Shown here one piece after another: positions 8,746 to 17,979 of a stretch of DNA of 64,000 nucleotides. Positions within the stretch are counted from its first letter, which is position 1. Every line of letters begins with the position of its first letter. The stretch is from Microbulbifer agarilyticus (GTDB lineage Bacteria; Pseudomonadota; Gammaproteobacteria; Pseudomonadales; Cellvibrionaceae): contig NZ_JAIUZM010000001.1 of NCBI RefSeq assembly GCF_020171345.1, positions 682,001 to 746,000 of the forward strand. The letters are read 5' to 3'. The notes under the pieces are model-generated. The model did not search any database. It worked only from the letters and a program-made list of their open reading frames with translations, and had not been told where the DNA came from. A program made the position numbers and the translations under genes.

Positions 8746-9408
8746 CTAATGATCCGAAGACGTCGAGTGTGCGCTGGACTCGGCCTTGTTCGACTCGTAC
8801 ACATCCCATACCAGCCGCGGATCAAACGCGCGCACCGCAAACATGGTGACGATTACCACTGTGGCAAAGGCCGTACTGCCAGGGCCCGCAGCCACTTCGG
8901 CAATGGCGCCCATATCCACAAGCGCCACCAGAATCGAGATCATAAACAGATCCAGCAGTGACCAGCGGCCAATGGCGCTCACCACCCGGTAAATACGCAT
9001 GGACTGACGCGGCGACACATTGAGGCGCAACTGCACCACCAGACATAAAATCACCAGCCCCACCAGCTTCATCACCGGCACCGCGATACTCGCGATAAAC
9101 ACGATCAGCGCAATACCCCAGAAACCGGCATGGTATAGCTCAAACACGCCGCCAATGATCGTACTGGGGTCACCGGCGCCGAGGTAAATCACTGTCATCA
9201 CCGGCAGCACATTCGCCGGGATCAGCAGCAGCGCGCCGGTGATGGTCAGCGCCCAGGTCAACATCAGGCTGGCCTCTACCCGACCATGCATACGCGCCCC
9301 ACAGCGAGGGCAAAAGCAGGTGTGGGTCGCAGGCTTCACACGCACCAACTGGCGGCACCCCAGACACGTCCAGAACCCATGAGACAGTGCGCGGGCGGGT
9401 CGGTTCAC
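8746..9408 (-). CDS. PqiA-domain inner-membrane protein (second of a pair)
   Basis: 220-residue integral membrane protein with one PqiA domain. The N-terminus has a rubredoxin-like zinc ribbon (CLGCRQL, then CPRCGARMHGR), followed by four hydrophobic helices including TWALTITGALLLIPANVLP and the conserved stretches AVPVMKLVG and WSLLDLFMISILVALVDMG. PqiA/LetA proteins are inner-membrane partners of PqiB/LetB and probably load or receive lipid. Its GTG start overlaps the stop of the upstream PqiA gene (GTGA), showing translational coupling. E. coli LetA carries two such domains in one chain; here they are two proteins. Confidence 0.9.
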   Translation of the reverse strand: MNRPARALSHGFWTCLGCRQLVRVKPATHTCFCPRCGARMHGRVEASLMLTWALTITGALLLIPANVLPVMTVIYLGAGDPSTIIGGVFELYHAGFWGIALIVFIASIAVPVMKLVGLVILCLVVQLRLNVSPRQSMRIYRVVSAIGRWSLLDLFMISILVALVDMGAIAEVAAGPGSTAFATVVIVTMFAVRAFDPRLVWDVYESNKAESSAHSTSSDH

Positions 9409-10121
9409 GCGGCCCCCTCCCCCGAGCTCCGCTCCGGATCGTCCTCAGGTTCCACCACAGGCTTGCGTGGGATCTCGGCGTGACGGGCAAGTCGCGCCCA
9501 GACCGTTTCAGCATCGAACGACACCGTCGTCGCGCTGGAAATGACCATCATCGCCGCAAAACAGTAGAGCCCAGGCTCAATCGTCATTTTTCCCAGGTCC
9601 GACATTTTCACCAGAGCCACCAGGATGCCCAACATATATACATCGAGCATCCCCCACTCCTGCAAATGGTGGTACCAGCGCAACGCTTTTGCCACAGGCT
9701 TCGCCATACTGACCCAGGCGCTGCCCCAGCAGATAAACCCCAACAGCAAAAACTTGGCTAACGGCGCCAGCACACTGCAAAACAGCACGATAGAGGCAAG
9801 CCAGATGTAGCCCGCCGCAAACAGGGCCATAACCCCATTCATCAGCGTATTTTCGGCGCCGAATGAAAACAGCGAAAACTCAATGAGCGGCAGTGTTGCG
9901 GTGGGTATAAACAGCAACAACCCCGTCAGGCTCAACGCGGCCGTATGCGCCACACTGCGGTACATATTGCGATGCAGCACTGCCCCACAACAAGGGCACT
10001 GCAGGCGCTGGCCCACCGGCGCGTGAGAGCGCGTCAGCAGCAGATCGCACTGATGGCAGGCCCGTTTCCAGACCACCTCGCGCGATTCAGGCTGCTCTTG
10101 GTACTGAAAAGACTGCTCCAT
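9405..10121 (-). CDS. PqiA-domain inner-membrane protein (first of a pair)
   Basis: 238-residue membrane protein, the first gene of the operon. Zinc-ribbon cysteines are CHQC and CPCCGAVLHR in the first 55 residues. Four hydrophobic helices follow, with family stretches FIPTATLPLIEF, LAPLAKFLLLG and WGMLDVYMLGILVALVKM. It overlaps the next PqiA gene by four bases. Together the two make the equivalent of one two-domain LetA/PqiA and would sit in the inner membrane with the MCE protein. The 3'-terminal region encodes a charged tail (VEPEDDPERSSGEG). The promoter must lie in the region shared with tolC. Confidence 0.9.
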   Translation of the reverse strand: MEQSFQYQEQPESREVVWKRACHQCDLLLTRSHAPVGQRLQCPCCGAVLHRNMYRSVAHTAALSLTGLLLFIPTATLPLIEFSLFSFGAENTLMNGVMALFAAGYIWLASIVLFCSVLAPLAKFLLLGFICWGSAWVSMAKPVAKALRWYHHLQEWGMLDVYMLGILVALVKMSDLGKMTIEPGLYCFAAMMVISSATTVSFDAETVWARLARHAEIPRKPVVEPEDDPERSSGEGAA

Positions 10122-10617
10122 GTCCCGCCTTTACTGACATCCCACACACGGCCCTTGCTTGCCGGCGATTCCTTGTCACCGGTATACGGGCAGTTTATGC
10201 ACTCCCTGCATCCAATCGACGACATTGTCGCGTCAGATGGAGCGGAAACGACGTAAAGCCCGCTGAAAGGCTCGAAATTGGTCACTGGACGCACATTCGC
10301 GTCCGTTTAACGAAGATATACCAATTTGCCGGGAGCGTCGCCTCGACGCTCCCGCAGGCGGGCGGTACACTCTCGCGACCGCAGACCCGACCCCCGTCTC
10401 AAACGGAAACAGTTGGGTACGACGGACGAAGCCAGCACTGCTCTCAGAGCACACAACAGACTGGCTCCAAATCCGATTTTTGCGCGTATATAGCAATACT
10501 CAGCGCAAAAGGTGGAGCGGGATATACGGCAAAACCGCAGGCGCGGGTTGCCCATGTCGTCACCCAAGACGCCACCAAAAACTTGAAGACCGCAGCTGTC
10601 ATAGGAAAGCAAACGTA
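10122..10617. promoter_or_regulatory. Divergent intergenic region between the PqiA/MCE operon and tolC
   Basis: About 500 bases with no supported gene; several frames are open but show no coding character. It must carry the promoters for both divergent units. The one clear structure is a perfect 10-bp hairpin, gggagcgtcg at 10331-10340 and cgacgctccc at 10344-10353, with a 3-base loop and no T-run on either strand. I could not place convincing -35/-10 pairs. Confidence 0.4.
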
Positions 10618-12147
10618 ATGACAAGAAGTGCACAAGGGCCCATCGCTCGCAAACTGAGCCGCCCGATGAAATCTCTGCTCGCCGCGACCGTATTGGGCCT
10701 GGGGGCTGGTCTCAGCGCCGTGCAGGCGCAGGCCGACACCCTGTGGGAAATCTACCTGCAGTCCCTCGACAATGATCCGCAGCTGGCCGCCGACCGCGCC
10801 GCGTACCGCGCCGGCCTGGAGGCAAAAAACCTCGGCCGCTCCGCGCTGCTCCCGCAGATCAACGCAAGTTCGGATTATCGGACTATCCGCACGAATTCCG
10901 AGTCCATCGCACAAACCTGCCCCGATGGCACGCGCTTGTGCCCAAAAGAGGATCTGATTAACGGTACCGCCTCTGGCGACACGGATATCGATAGTTTTAA
11001 TTATGGCGCACGACTGGATCAGGCCATCTTTGACCTGCCTGCGTGGTTTGGCTACAAGCAAGGTAAAGTGGTCAGCGAGCAAGCAGCAGCCGAATTTAGC
11101 GCCAATCAGCAGGAAATGATGCTGCGCGTGGCCAGTGCCTATTTTGACGTGCTGCGCGCCCACGACGTGCTGGATGCGGCCATTGCGGAAGAGGAAGCCC
11201 TGGCCAAACAGCTGGAACAGACCCAGCAGCGCTTTGAGGTAGGATTGACGGCGATCACCGATGTTTACGATTCCCGCTCCGCCTATGACAGCTCTGTAGC
11301 CCGCCGCCTCACCGCACAAGATGACCTGCTGAGCCGCTTCGATGCGCTGTCAGTACTGACCGGCAAAGACCACGATGACGTGGCCCCCCTACAAGATACC
11401 TTTACCGTCGCACCGCCGAATCCCACCGACCGCGCTGCTTGGGTCGAGTTTGCACTGACCAACAATTTCACGTTGAAGGCGTCGCGCCTGCAGGCGGACG
11501 CTTCACGCTACAACGCCCGTGCCGCCGCTGCCGACCACCTGCCAACTCTGTATGGCTCCCTGGCCTACGACAAGCTGCATCGCGACGGTAAAAGTTCTGG
11601 TGCCACACGCTTCCCGGACTTCGACCCCTTCGACAGTGAGACACCCGTCGATGAAGAAATCGAGACCAAGGTCGCAGCCATCACCCTGGAAATGCCGATC
11701 TACTCCGGCGGTCGCCTGAGCGCGAGCCGTCGCGAGGCGCGCAACCAGGCATTCCAGGCACAGGACCTGCGCAACTTGACCGAGCGCAACACCATTCAGG
11801 ACACTCGCACCCTGCACCGCGCCGTGACCACTGACACCAGCCGCGTTGAAGCCCGCGAGCAGGCAGTGATCTCCGCAAAAAGCGCACTGGATGCCACCCA
11901 GGCGGGCTATGAGGTAGGTACCCGTAATATTGTTGACGTACTGCTGGCACAGCGCACCCTGGCGCTCTCCCAGACCGATTACGCCAATGCGCTGTACGAC
12001 TACATCCTCAACACCCTGAACCTGAAGCTGGTAGCGGGCCTGCTGGGTCCGGACGACCTGCAGGAGCTGGACGCCAGCCTGAACCCCAGCATGCCGGTAT
12101 CCCGCGCACATATCCTCGATAGCGGCGCCCCGGGCTTCAGCAAGTAA
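10618..12147 (+). CDS. tolC: TolC-family outer-membrane channel protein
   Basis: Outer-membrane trimeric exit duct shared by type I secretion systems and tripartite efflux pumps. 509 residues from the ATG at 10618, with AGGAAAG just upstream; a second in-frame ATG at 10666 would still give a full signal peptide. Signal cleavage is expected after AVQAQA near residue 39. The mature protein shows the two-fold TolC layout: DTLWEIYLQSLDNDPQLAA, RFEVGLTAITDVYDSRSAY, then the second-half equivalents YEVGTRNIVDVLLAQRTLA and YDYILNTLNLKLVAG. Conserved position beside the nudF-parE block supports tolC rather than a pump-specific paralogue. A terminator follows. Confidence 0.9.
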   Translation: MTRSAQGPIARKLSRPMKSLLAATVLGLGAGLSAVQAQADTLWEIYLQSLDNDPQLAADRAAYRAGLEAKNLGRSALLPQINASSDYRTIRTNSESIAQTCPDGTRLCPKEDLINGTASGDTDIDSFNYGARLDQAIFDLPAWFGYKQGKVVSEQAAAEFSANQQEMMLRVASAYFDVLRAHDVLDAAIAEEEALAKQLEQTQQRFEVGLTAITDVYDSRSAYDSSVARRLTAQDDLLSRFDALSVLTGKDHDDVAPLQDTFTVAPPNPTDRAAWVEFALTNNFTLKASRLQADASRYNARAAAADHLPTLYGSLAYDKLHRDGKSSGATRFPDFDPFDSETPVDEEIETKVAAITLEMPIYSGGRLSASRREARNQAFQAQDLRNLTERNTIQDTRTLHRAVTTDTSRVEAREQAVISAKSALDATQAGYEVGTRNIVDVLLAQRTLALSQTDYANALYDYILNTLNLKLVAGLLGPDDLQELDASLNPSMPVSRAHILDSGAPGFSK

Positions 12148-12190
12148 GCCGAATAAAAGCCAATATTGCGCACTGCGCGCAGAAATACAG

Positions 12191-12221
12191 GGCCGGTACT
12201 GCTATAGTGCCGGCCTTTTTT
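12191..12221 (+). terminator. Rho-independent terminator of tolC
   Basis: A 10-bp stem ggccggtact/agtgccggcc (one G-T pair) with a 5-base loop, followed by six T, 43 bases after the tolC stop. Confidence 0.85.
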
Positions 12222-12337
12222 CGGCCTGGGTAAAATGCGCTGGCCCGCGGTTCAATCGGTAATTGCCGGTTTCTGCGCGCCACTGACTACACTAGCCAAA
12301 TGCCCGTTTACCACCCTGAACTGCGCTCAAGACATCC

Positions 12338-13360
12338 ATGAAGTATCTGATCACCGGCAACGCCGGCTTTATTGGTTTCCACGTTGCCCGCACCCTGATG
12401 GCCCGCGGCGACGAAGTCGTCGGCATCGACAACGTCAATGATTACTACGAAACCAGCCTCAAGGAAGACCGCCTGCGGAAACTGGAAAGCACCGCTCAGC
12501 AACACGGGGTTGCCTACCAGTTTGTGCGCGCCAATATCGCTGATCGCGCGGCGCTGGATCGCTGCTTTGCCGAGCACGAGTTCGACCGGGTAATTCATCT
12601 GGCCGCTCAGGCCGGGGTGCGCCACTCTATCGAGCACCCGGAGTCCTATGTGGAGAGCAATCTGGTGGGTTTCTCCAACCTGCTGGAAGTCTGCCGTCAG
12701 GCCAAAACACCGCACCTGAGCTACGCCAGCACCAGCAGCGTTTACGGCGGCAATACCACCATGCCGTTTAGCGAAGATCACGGCGTGGACCACCCGCTGC
12801 AGTTTTACGCCGCCACCAAACGCGCGAACGAACTGATGGCGCATAGCTACAGCCACCTATTCCGTTTGCCCACCACCGGCCTGCGCTTCTTTACCGTCTA
12901 CGGCCCCTGGGGGCGCCCGGACATGGCCCTGTTCAAGTTCACCCGCCTGATCCTCGAGGGCAAGCCGATCCCGGTGTTTAACCACGGCCACCACACCCGC
13001 GACTTCACCTATATCGACGACATTGTGCAGGGTGTTATCAAGTCCAGTGATCAAGTTGCGGCACCCGATGCAAACTGGTCCAGTGCACAGCCGGAGCCAG
13101 CCACCAGCAACGCCCCCTTCCGTGTGTTCAATATCGGCAACGGCAATCCCGCGCAGCTATCGGACTATATCGATGCGCTGGAACAGGCACTGGGGAAACA
13201 GGCAATTCGCGAAATGCTGCCGATGCAGCCGGGAGATATTCCGGATACCCATGCGGATACCGGCAAGTTGGAGCAAGCGGTGGGTTATCGCCCGGACACC
13301 AGCGTGGTGGATGGCGTGCAGCGATTCGTGGATTGGTATCGGGAGTACTACGCGGTTTAA
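12338..13360 (+). CDS. UDP-glucuronate 4-epimerase (NAD-dependent SDR)
   Basis: Extended short-chain dehydrogenase that should convert UDP-glucuronate to UDP-galacturonate. 340 residues. The Rossmann motif GNAGFIG is at residues 7-13, the acidic GIDNVNDYY follows beta-2, and the catalytic TSS...YAATK pair and [18 protein letters not shown] loop are typical of the LpsL/GlaE type of uronate epimerase. [16 protein letters not shown] also fits. Its substrate would come from the UDP-glucose dehydrogenase gene at the other end of this locus (26272). It opens the LPS block after the tolC terminator. No strong ribosome-binding site is seen. Confidence 0.87.
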   Translation: MKYLITGNAGFIGFHVARTLMARGDEVVGIDNVNDYYETSLKEDRLRKLESTAQQHGVAYQFVRANIADRAALDRCFAEHEFDRVIHLAAQAGVRHSIEHPESYVESNLVGFSNLLEVCRQAKTPHLSYASTSSVYGGNTTMPFSEDHGVDHPLQFYAATKRANELMAHSYSHLFRLPTTGLRFFTVYGPWGRPDMALFKFTRLILEGKPIPVFNHGHHTRDFTYIDDIVQGVIKSSDQVAAPDANWSSAQPEPATSNAPFRVFNIGNGNPAQLSDYIDALEQALGKQAIREMLPMQPGDIPDTHADTGKLEQAVGYRPDTSVVDGVQRFVDWYREYYAV

Positions 13361-13373
13361 CCGTTAACCAGGC

Positions 13374-14126
13374 TTATTTATCCTGGCCTTGTTCTGCACA
13401 GGCGTTGCGGTAGGCACCTTCGAGCACCTGCCAGTCTTGCTCACGGAACTGGAATCCCGACAACCGCCCCAGCTCTTTGTCCAGTGAGCGCCGCAGGCGC
13501 GCCACATTACTGTCCGCATCCTGCCGCGAAAGGGGGCTGCGAATCGCTCCCTTGTCGAAATCGATCAGATACCAGCTCGGCTCCTTACCATCAGCGCCAG
13601 CCAGCAGAATATTGTGAACGTTGAGATCCGCGTGATACACGTTTTGCTGATGGAAGCGCGCGATCAATCGACCCAGTGACTGCCATAAAGGTTCATCCAT
13701 AGGTCCTTTACATAACACCTGGGCCAGTGTCTCAGAGTTAGGTACTCGCTCGGTAATCAACGCACCACGATAGGCTAGAGGCGGCACACTCACACAGCGC
13801 GCGGCCACCGGTCGTGGCACCGGCAGCCCAAGATCACGCATTTCACGCAGCATATGGAATTCCCGCCATACCCGGGTATTGGGCAGGCGGCTATACAGGT
13901 AGGATTTTTCCACCACACGCCCGGCCAGCCCGCCGCGATGATACTGCTTGAATACCAGGTCGTGGCCGGCATAGGAGAACATCACCGCCTTGCCGCGCTC
14001 CACCTGGGCACTACCACAATTCGCTGCGAGCCAATCAGATCGAAACAGTTTTTCACAGTCGGCACCAAGCATCTCATCGTCGAAAATGACGGTGGCGCGC
14101 TTGTGCGTGAATTGCTGATACCCCAC
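13374..14126 (-). CDS. kdkA: 3-deoxy-D-manno-octulosonic acid (Kdo) kinase
   Basis: Inner-membrane-associated kinase that phosphorylates O-4 of the Kdo residue on Kdo-lipid A. 250 residues from a GTG at 14126, chosen because AGGGAG lies 7 bases upstream and family homology begins here (QQFTHKRATVIFDDEML). The frame extends to another GTG at 14168. The protein-kinase-like core shows HADLNVHNI at about 166-174 and the metal-binding IDFDKG at 188-193. Its presence suggests a single phosphorylated Kdo, as in Haemophilus and Vibrio, which fits a WaaA acting once. It converges on the epimerase gene. Confidence 0.88.
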   Translation of the reverse strand: MGYQQFTHKRATVIFDDEMLGADCEKLFRSDWLAANCGSAQVERGKAVMFSYAGHDLVFKQYHRGGLAGRVVEKSYLYSRLPNTRVWREFHMLREMRDLGLPVPRPVAARCVSVPPLAYRGALITERVPNSETLAQVLCKGPMDEPLWQSLGRLIARFHQQNVYHADLNVHNILLAGADGKEPSWYLIDFDKGAIRSPLSRQDADSNVARLRRSLDKELGRLSGFQFREQDWQVLEGAYRNACAEQGQDK

Positions 14127-14243
14127 GGGGGACTCCCTAAACGTGCTTACCGGCCTTGCCCGAAGCACAACCTAACCATGTTTTGCCCATTCTAACCGTT
14201 GCGCAGCCAGCACCCCAGTGCCGTTATCCCGCTAAGGTTCGGA

Positions 14244-15140
14244 TCAGGCAAATAATTTCCGCACTTTGCGCTCAATGCGATCCAGCAGTTTCAGCCAACC
14301 GGCACCCTGCATCGGGTCATAAGCCCACGGCTGTTTCACCTTTTTATCGGTTTTGAGGAATTCTTCGGCCACCGGCAGGCGCACAGGAGAAGACTGCGCC
14401 AGACTATCCACCTCAATAGCGGACATCACCTGCAGCGGATAGAGACCGCAGTTGCGTACCCACTCGCCAAAGCGCAATGCGAGAGATTTTTGCTTGCCGC
14501 GGTACGCGCCACCGTTGGGCAGCCACATGGCAAAGGGCACGCGCATACGGGCCATACGGCAAAACATCTTGGCCGCGCGGCGGTTATTGACCGACTCACC
14601 CACTTCAAACTGCCAGTTGTGTTCACGCAGGCGCTTGGGGTCGGCAATCAACAGTGCGGAGAACCAGGTCCCGGTGGAACGCTTGCGCGGGTACCAGAAC
14701 CAGAAATTGCGCTCGGTATCAAAGCGGAAATCCCGGTCCACCTTTTTTCGGAGGGAAATACCGCGCACGAAGGCGGGGGAGATAAAACCCAGATCCGGCT
14801 GACTGGCGAAACTGGTCCGCAGCACCTCAATGTCCTCTCGGGTCAGCGGCCTGACCATCTGGGTGTCGTCCTGCAGGAAGCACATCAGCTCATCCGCATT
14901 GGCCATTTCATAGGCCGCCTGCATATTGGCATAGAGGCCGCCCAGCTTGTGTCCGGACTCAGCTGTACGGTCAATCACCTGATGGCGCTGAGCCGCCTCC
15001 CGCAGCACCGCCTGCGTCGCGGGATCATCACTGCCGTCGTCGACGATGGTCAACCGACAGTGAGGTGCGCAGGCCTCGATGGAGCGAATACAGTTCTCCA
15101 GCTGAGCACCGCGATTGTAGGAAAATACGAAGATATGCAT
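14244..15140 (-). CDS. Family 2 glycosyltransferase
   Basis: 298-residue GT-A glycosyltransferase, presumably adding an LPS core or surface sugar on the cytoplasmic side. It starts MHIFVFSYNR, with the nucleotide-binding VDDGSDD at about 33-39 and a metal-site DD in CFLQDDTQM near residue 93. The C-terminal 100 residues are basic and lack membrane helices. AGGGGGC precedes the ATG at 15140. Donor and acceptor cannot be told from sequence. It is on the same strand as kdkA, 117 bases upstream of the 14126 start, so the two probably share a transcript. Confidence 0.82.
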   Translation of the reverse strand: MHIFVFSYNRGAQLENCIRSIEACAPHCRLTIVDDGSDDPATQAVLREAAQRHQVIDRTAESGHKLGGLYANMQAAYEMANADELMCFLQDDTQMVRPLTREDIEVLRTSFASQPDLGFISPAFVRGISLRKKVDRDFRFDTERNFWFWYPRKRSTGTWFSALLIADPKRLREHNWQFEVGESVNNRRAAKMFCRMARMRVPFAMWLPNGGAYRGKQKSLALRFGEWVRNCGLYPLQVMSAIEVDSLAQSSPVRLPVAEEFLKTDKKVKQPWAYDPMQGAGWLKLLDRIERKVRKLFA

Positions 15141-15374
15141 GTTCTGCCCCCTGATATTCCGTGGGAATCATCTTCAACCGCGACCCAACTCCTGTCGCTT
15201 CAAGCTAGAATACCAGCCTCCGCACACAATCGCTAAGCCGCCCCCCCAACACAGAAATAAGTGTGTGGCATGTCGGACTTTCAACATTCCGGAGTGCAAA
15301 TCTCGCTCCAACTCCTTAGAATTGCCGATTTTTAAGCCAAGGATCCGGCTCCGCGAATTTCCTCTGGGACCTCT

Positions 15375-16061
15375 ATGACCAAGCGTTTCGTCATAACCGG
15401 CTGTGGCCGATCTGGCACCACCTATATTGCCAAGCTTCTCACCGAGCTGGGCTGCCATTGTGACCACGAAGTTTTCTTTACCGGACGCAAACCCGGCGTA
15501 TTCACACGACTGGCGGCGCAACTGGGTGTCCGCGAACTCGCCTGGCAGCCGCCGGTCATTGGTGAGGCCGCTTGGGAGGCGGTACCCTGGCTGCCGCATA
15601 TGCCCGACGACATCCAGGTGCTGCACCAGTTGCGCCACCCGCTGGAATTTATTCGCTCCCGCCAGAAAAAGGGGTGGGTACACGGCTATTTTCGCAGCCG
15701 CCACCTGCCGCACTTTCCGCGCATGAACAAGGAGCGCTTCGCCGCACTGCCCCTCGCGGAGCAGGCTGACTGGCTGGCCAGATTCTGGATCGATTGGAAC
15801 GCGCTGGCCGAGACACGCGCCGAGGGCAAGCCGTACTTACGTTACCGAATTGAGGATTTCGACCTGGCGAAGCTGGAAGAAATTCTGCAGCTGATCGACT
15901 TCCCACACGATCCCGCGCAAGTCGAGCAGGTATTCAGTGCACTGCCCACCAATGTGAACACCCGCGGCCAAAAACGCGAAGATATCACCCTCGACCTGCT
16001 GTCCGACGCGACCCGCGCCGACCTCAGTGCCGCCGCCCAGCGTTACGGTTACAGTCTTTGA
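15375..16061 (+). CDS. P-loop sulfotransferase-like protein
   Basis: 228 residues. The N-terminus ITGCGRSGTTYIAKLLTELG matches the PAPS-binding 5'-phosphosulfate loop of cytosolic and carbohydrate sulfotransferases, with the P-loop at residues 9-18. A VLHQLRHPLEFIRSR segment near 80-94 fits the 3'-phosphate-binding motif (Arg and Ser). The rest is diverged, so the call is sulfotransferase-like. In this locus the natural acceptor would be an LPS or surface-glycan sugar. It is convergent with nothing and leads a plus-strand group with two glycosyltransferases, 58 bases before the next gene. Confidence 0.7.
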   Translation: MTKRFVITGCGRSGTTYIAKLLTELGCHCDHEVFFTGRKPGVFTRLAAQLGVRELAWQPPVIGEAAWEAVPWLPHMPDDIQVLHQLRHPLEFIRSRQKKGWVHGYFRSRHLPHFPRMNKERFAALPLAEQADWLARFWIDWNALAETRAEGKPYLRYRIEDFDLAKLEEILQLIDFPHDPAQVEQVFSALPTNVNTRGQKREDITLDLLSDATRADLSAAAQRYGYSL

Positions 16062-16119
16062 TCGTGAACATTCTGTACAATTTACACTCAGTTTTACCCC
16101 AATTCCCGGTGGAGACCCC

Positions 16120-16956
16120 ATGAAGCAGTCCGTCATCATGACCACATATAACTCACCCGAGTGGCTGGAGAAGGTACTGTGGGGCTACAGCTGCCAGAGC
16201 GAACAACCGCACGAGGTTATCGTCGCCGACGACGGCTCCACCCCGGAAACTGCCATCCTGGTCGAGCGGGTACGGGAAGATACCGGCCTGAATATTCGTC
16301 ACATCTGGCAAAAAGATGACGGCTTCCGCAAGTGCCGCATCCTCAACAAGGCAATCCTCAGTGCCCGCGGTGATTACGTCGTGTTCACTGACGGCGACTG
16401 TATCCCACGCAAAGACTTCCTGGCAGTACACAAAGACCGCGCCGAACCCGGCTACTTCCTGTCAGGTAGCTACTTCAAACTGCCCATGAGTACCAGTGAA
16501 GCCATTACCCGTGACGATGTCGAATCCGGACGCTGCTTCGACTATCAGTGGCTGCGCGCCAACGGTCTCAAGCACCGCCGCAAAACCCTCAAACTGCGCG
16601 CCACCCGACGCTGGGCGCCGTTACTCAACCGAATGACACCCACCGCCTGCAACCTGAAAGGCTCCAATGCTTCCGCATGGCGAGAAGATATTCTCAAGGT
16701 AAACGGGTTTGACGAACGCATGGCCTGGGGCGGCCTGGACCGGGAGTTTGGCGTACGCCTGGAGAACGCCGGCATCAAGCCACGCCACGTGCGCTTTGAT
16801 GCGATCTGCATCCACCTGGACCACCCGCGCGGCTATGCTGACCCGGAAATTGTCGCGCGCAATAAGGCCCTGCGCCTGCGCGTGGCCAAAGAGGGCATCA
16901 TTGAGACCCCTCAGGGTATTCGCCAGCTCACCGAAGCCGGCTACCGTGCGGAATAG
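16120..16956 (+). CDS. Family 2 glycosyltransferase (galactosyltransferase-type C-terminus)
   Basis: 278 residues from the ATG at 16120, which has GGAGA upstream; the frame is open for 31 more codons that overlap the previous gene. GT-A motifs are VADDGS at 35-40 and TDGDC at 89-93. The C-terminal part, WGGLDREFGVRLENAG and CIHLDHPRGY, matches the second half of the GT2 type that carries a glycosyltransferase-7-like C-terminal domain, as in chondroitin polymerase KfoC. Expected to add a hexose or hexosamine to the core oligosaccharide. Donor unknown. Confidence 0.82.
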   Translation: MKQSVIMTTYNSPEWLEKVLWGYSCQSEQPHEVIVADDGSTPETAILVERVREDTGLNIRHIWQKDDGFRKCRILNKAILSARGDYVVFTDGDCIPRKDFLAVHKDRAEPGYFLSGSYFKLPMSTSEAITRDDVESGRCFDYQWLRANGLKHRRKTLKLRATRRWAPLLNRMTPTACNLKGSNASAWREDILKVNGFDERMAWGGLDREFGVRLENAGIKPRHVRFDAICIHLDHPRGYADPEIVARNKALRLRVAKEGIIETPQGIRQLTEAGYRAE

Positions 16957-17003
16957 CGCATAGCGACTACCACATTCCATATTTTTACAGTTGAAAGACG
17001 TCC

Positions 17004-17903
17004 ATGAGTGTATCGCAAGTTAAAAAACACTGGTCCGACCCCATCGTAAGCCGCTTCCTGCGGTTGGCCGCCAGCGGCCTGGTGCCACCGTCCCTGTTCC
17101 AGGAGCCGCTGCCGAGCAACAGCGAGCGCGCCGCGCGTACCGGTGTACTGGATATCGAAATTGTCAGCCATTGCTGGCAATACTCACACTTTCTGATTTA
17201 TCAGTTGAGTTCACTGGTGCTGTTCCCGCCGACCAAGGCCACGGTAACCATGACCGTATACTACAACAGTGAAGATACCCGCACCGCAGCGGTGCTGGAC
17301 TTTTTCGGCAAACAACAAATTCCGGGTATCACCTGGAACTGGTGCGAGCTGCCCAAAGAGTCCCTGTACCGCCGCGCTATCGGCCGCAACCAGGCGGCGC
17401 TCGCCACCAAAGCGGACTGGATCTGGTTCACCGATTGCGATCTGATGTTCCGGGAAAACTGCCTGGATCAGCTGGCAGAACTGCTACAGGGCCGTACCGA
17501 CAGCCTGGTATTCCCCGAGCGCGAGCGCATTACCTCGCTGCTGGAAGACGACGACCCCATGCTCAACTTCGACCCAAATGACGTACAACTCGCGGAGATC
17601 GACGACTCCCGGTTTGTCGAGCAAACCCGCGACCGCGCGACGGGCCCCCTGCAGATCGCGCACGGGGATATGGCACGCGCCGGTGGCTACTGCGATGCGC
17701 TCAGCTATTACCAGAAACCAGCGGAGCGCTGGTGCAAGGCCCACGAAGACCGCGCCTTCCGCTGGTTACTGGGCACCCAGGGGACACCACTGGATATCCC
17801 CTCGGTATATCGCATTCGCCATATCAGCAAGGGCCGCTATACCGGCAGTAAACTGAATACCCAGATTCGCAGCAGTGTGCGGCAGGCGACCGACAAACAC
17901 TGA
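17004..17903 (+). CDS. Putative glycosyltransferase, GT-A fold
   Basis: 299 residues. The central part reads as a GT-A domain: a DIEIVSHCWQY start near residue 50, RRAIGRNQAALATKADWIWF, then the metal site DCDLMF at 144-149. The first 50 residues have no family match and the first GT-A strand is unusual, so this is a diverged family 2 member. A C-terminal histidine-rich loop (AHEDRAFRWLLG) resembles the catalytic end. It ends the plus-strand group and is followed by a bidirectional terminator. Substrate unknown; context says LPS or capsule sugar transfer. Confidence 0.65.
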   Translation: MSVSQVKKHWSDPIVSRFLRLAASGLVPPSLFQEPLPSNSERAARTGVLDIEIVSHCWQYSHFLIYQLSSLVLFPPTKATVTMTVYYNSEDTRTAAVLDFFGKQQIPGITWNWCELPKESLYRRAIGRNQAALATKADWIWFTDCDLMFRENCLDQLAELLQGRTDSLVFPERERITSLLEDDDPMLNFDPNDVQLAEIDDSRFVEQTRDRATGPLQIAHGDMARAGGYCDALSYYQKPAERWCKAHEDRAFRWLLGTQGTPLDIPSVYRIRHISKGRYTGSKLNTQIRSSVRQATDKH

Positions 17904-17930
17904 TCACTTCGTAAATATGATACGCAAAAG

Positions 17931-17966
17931 AAAAAGGCCGGATGGTTTACCCACCCGGCCTTTTTT
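17931..17966. terminator. Bidirectional terminator between a glycosyltransferase gene and waaA
   Basis: A stem ggccggaTGG/CCAcccggcc, written here with one mismatch, sits between an A-run (17931-17935) and a T-run (17961-17966). It can therefore stop the plus-strand glycosyltransferase transcript and the minus-strand waaA transcript, whose stop is at 17980. Confidence 0.8.
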
Positions 17967-17979
17967 GTATCGAATATGA

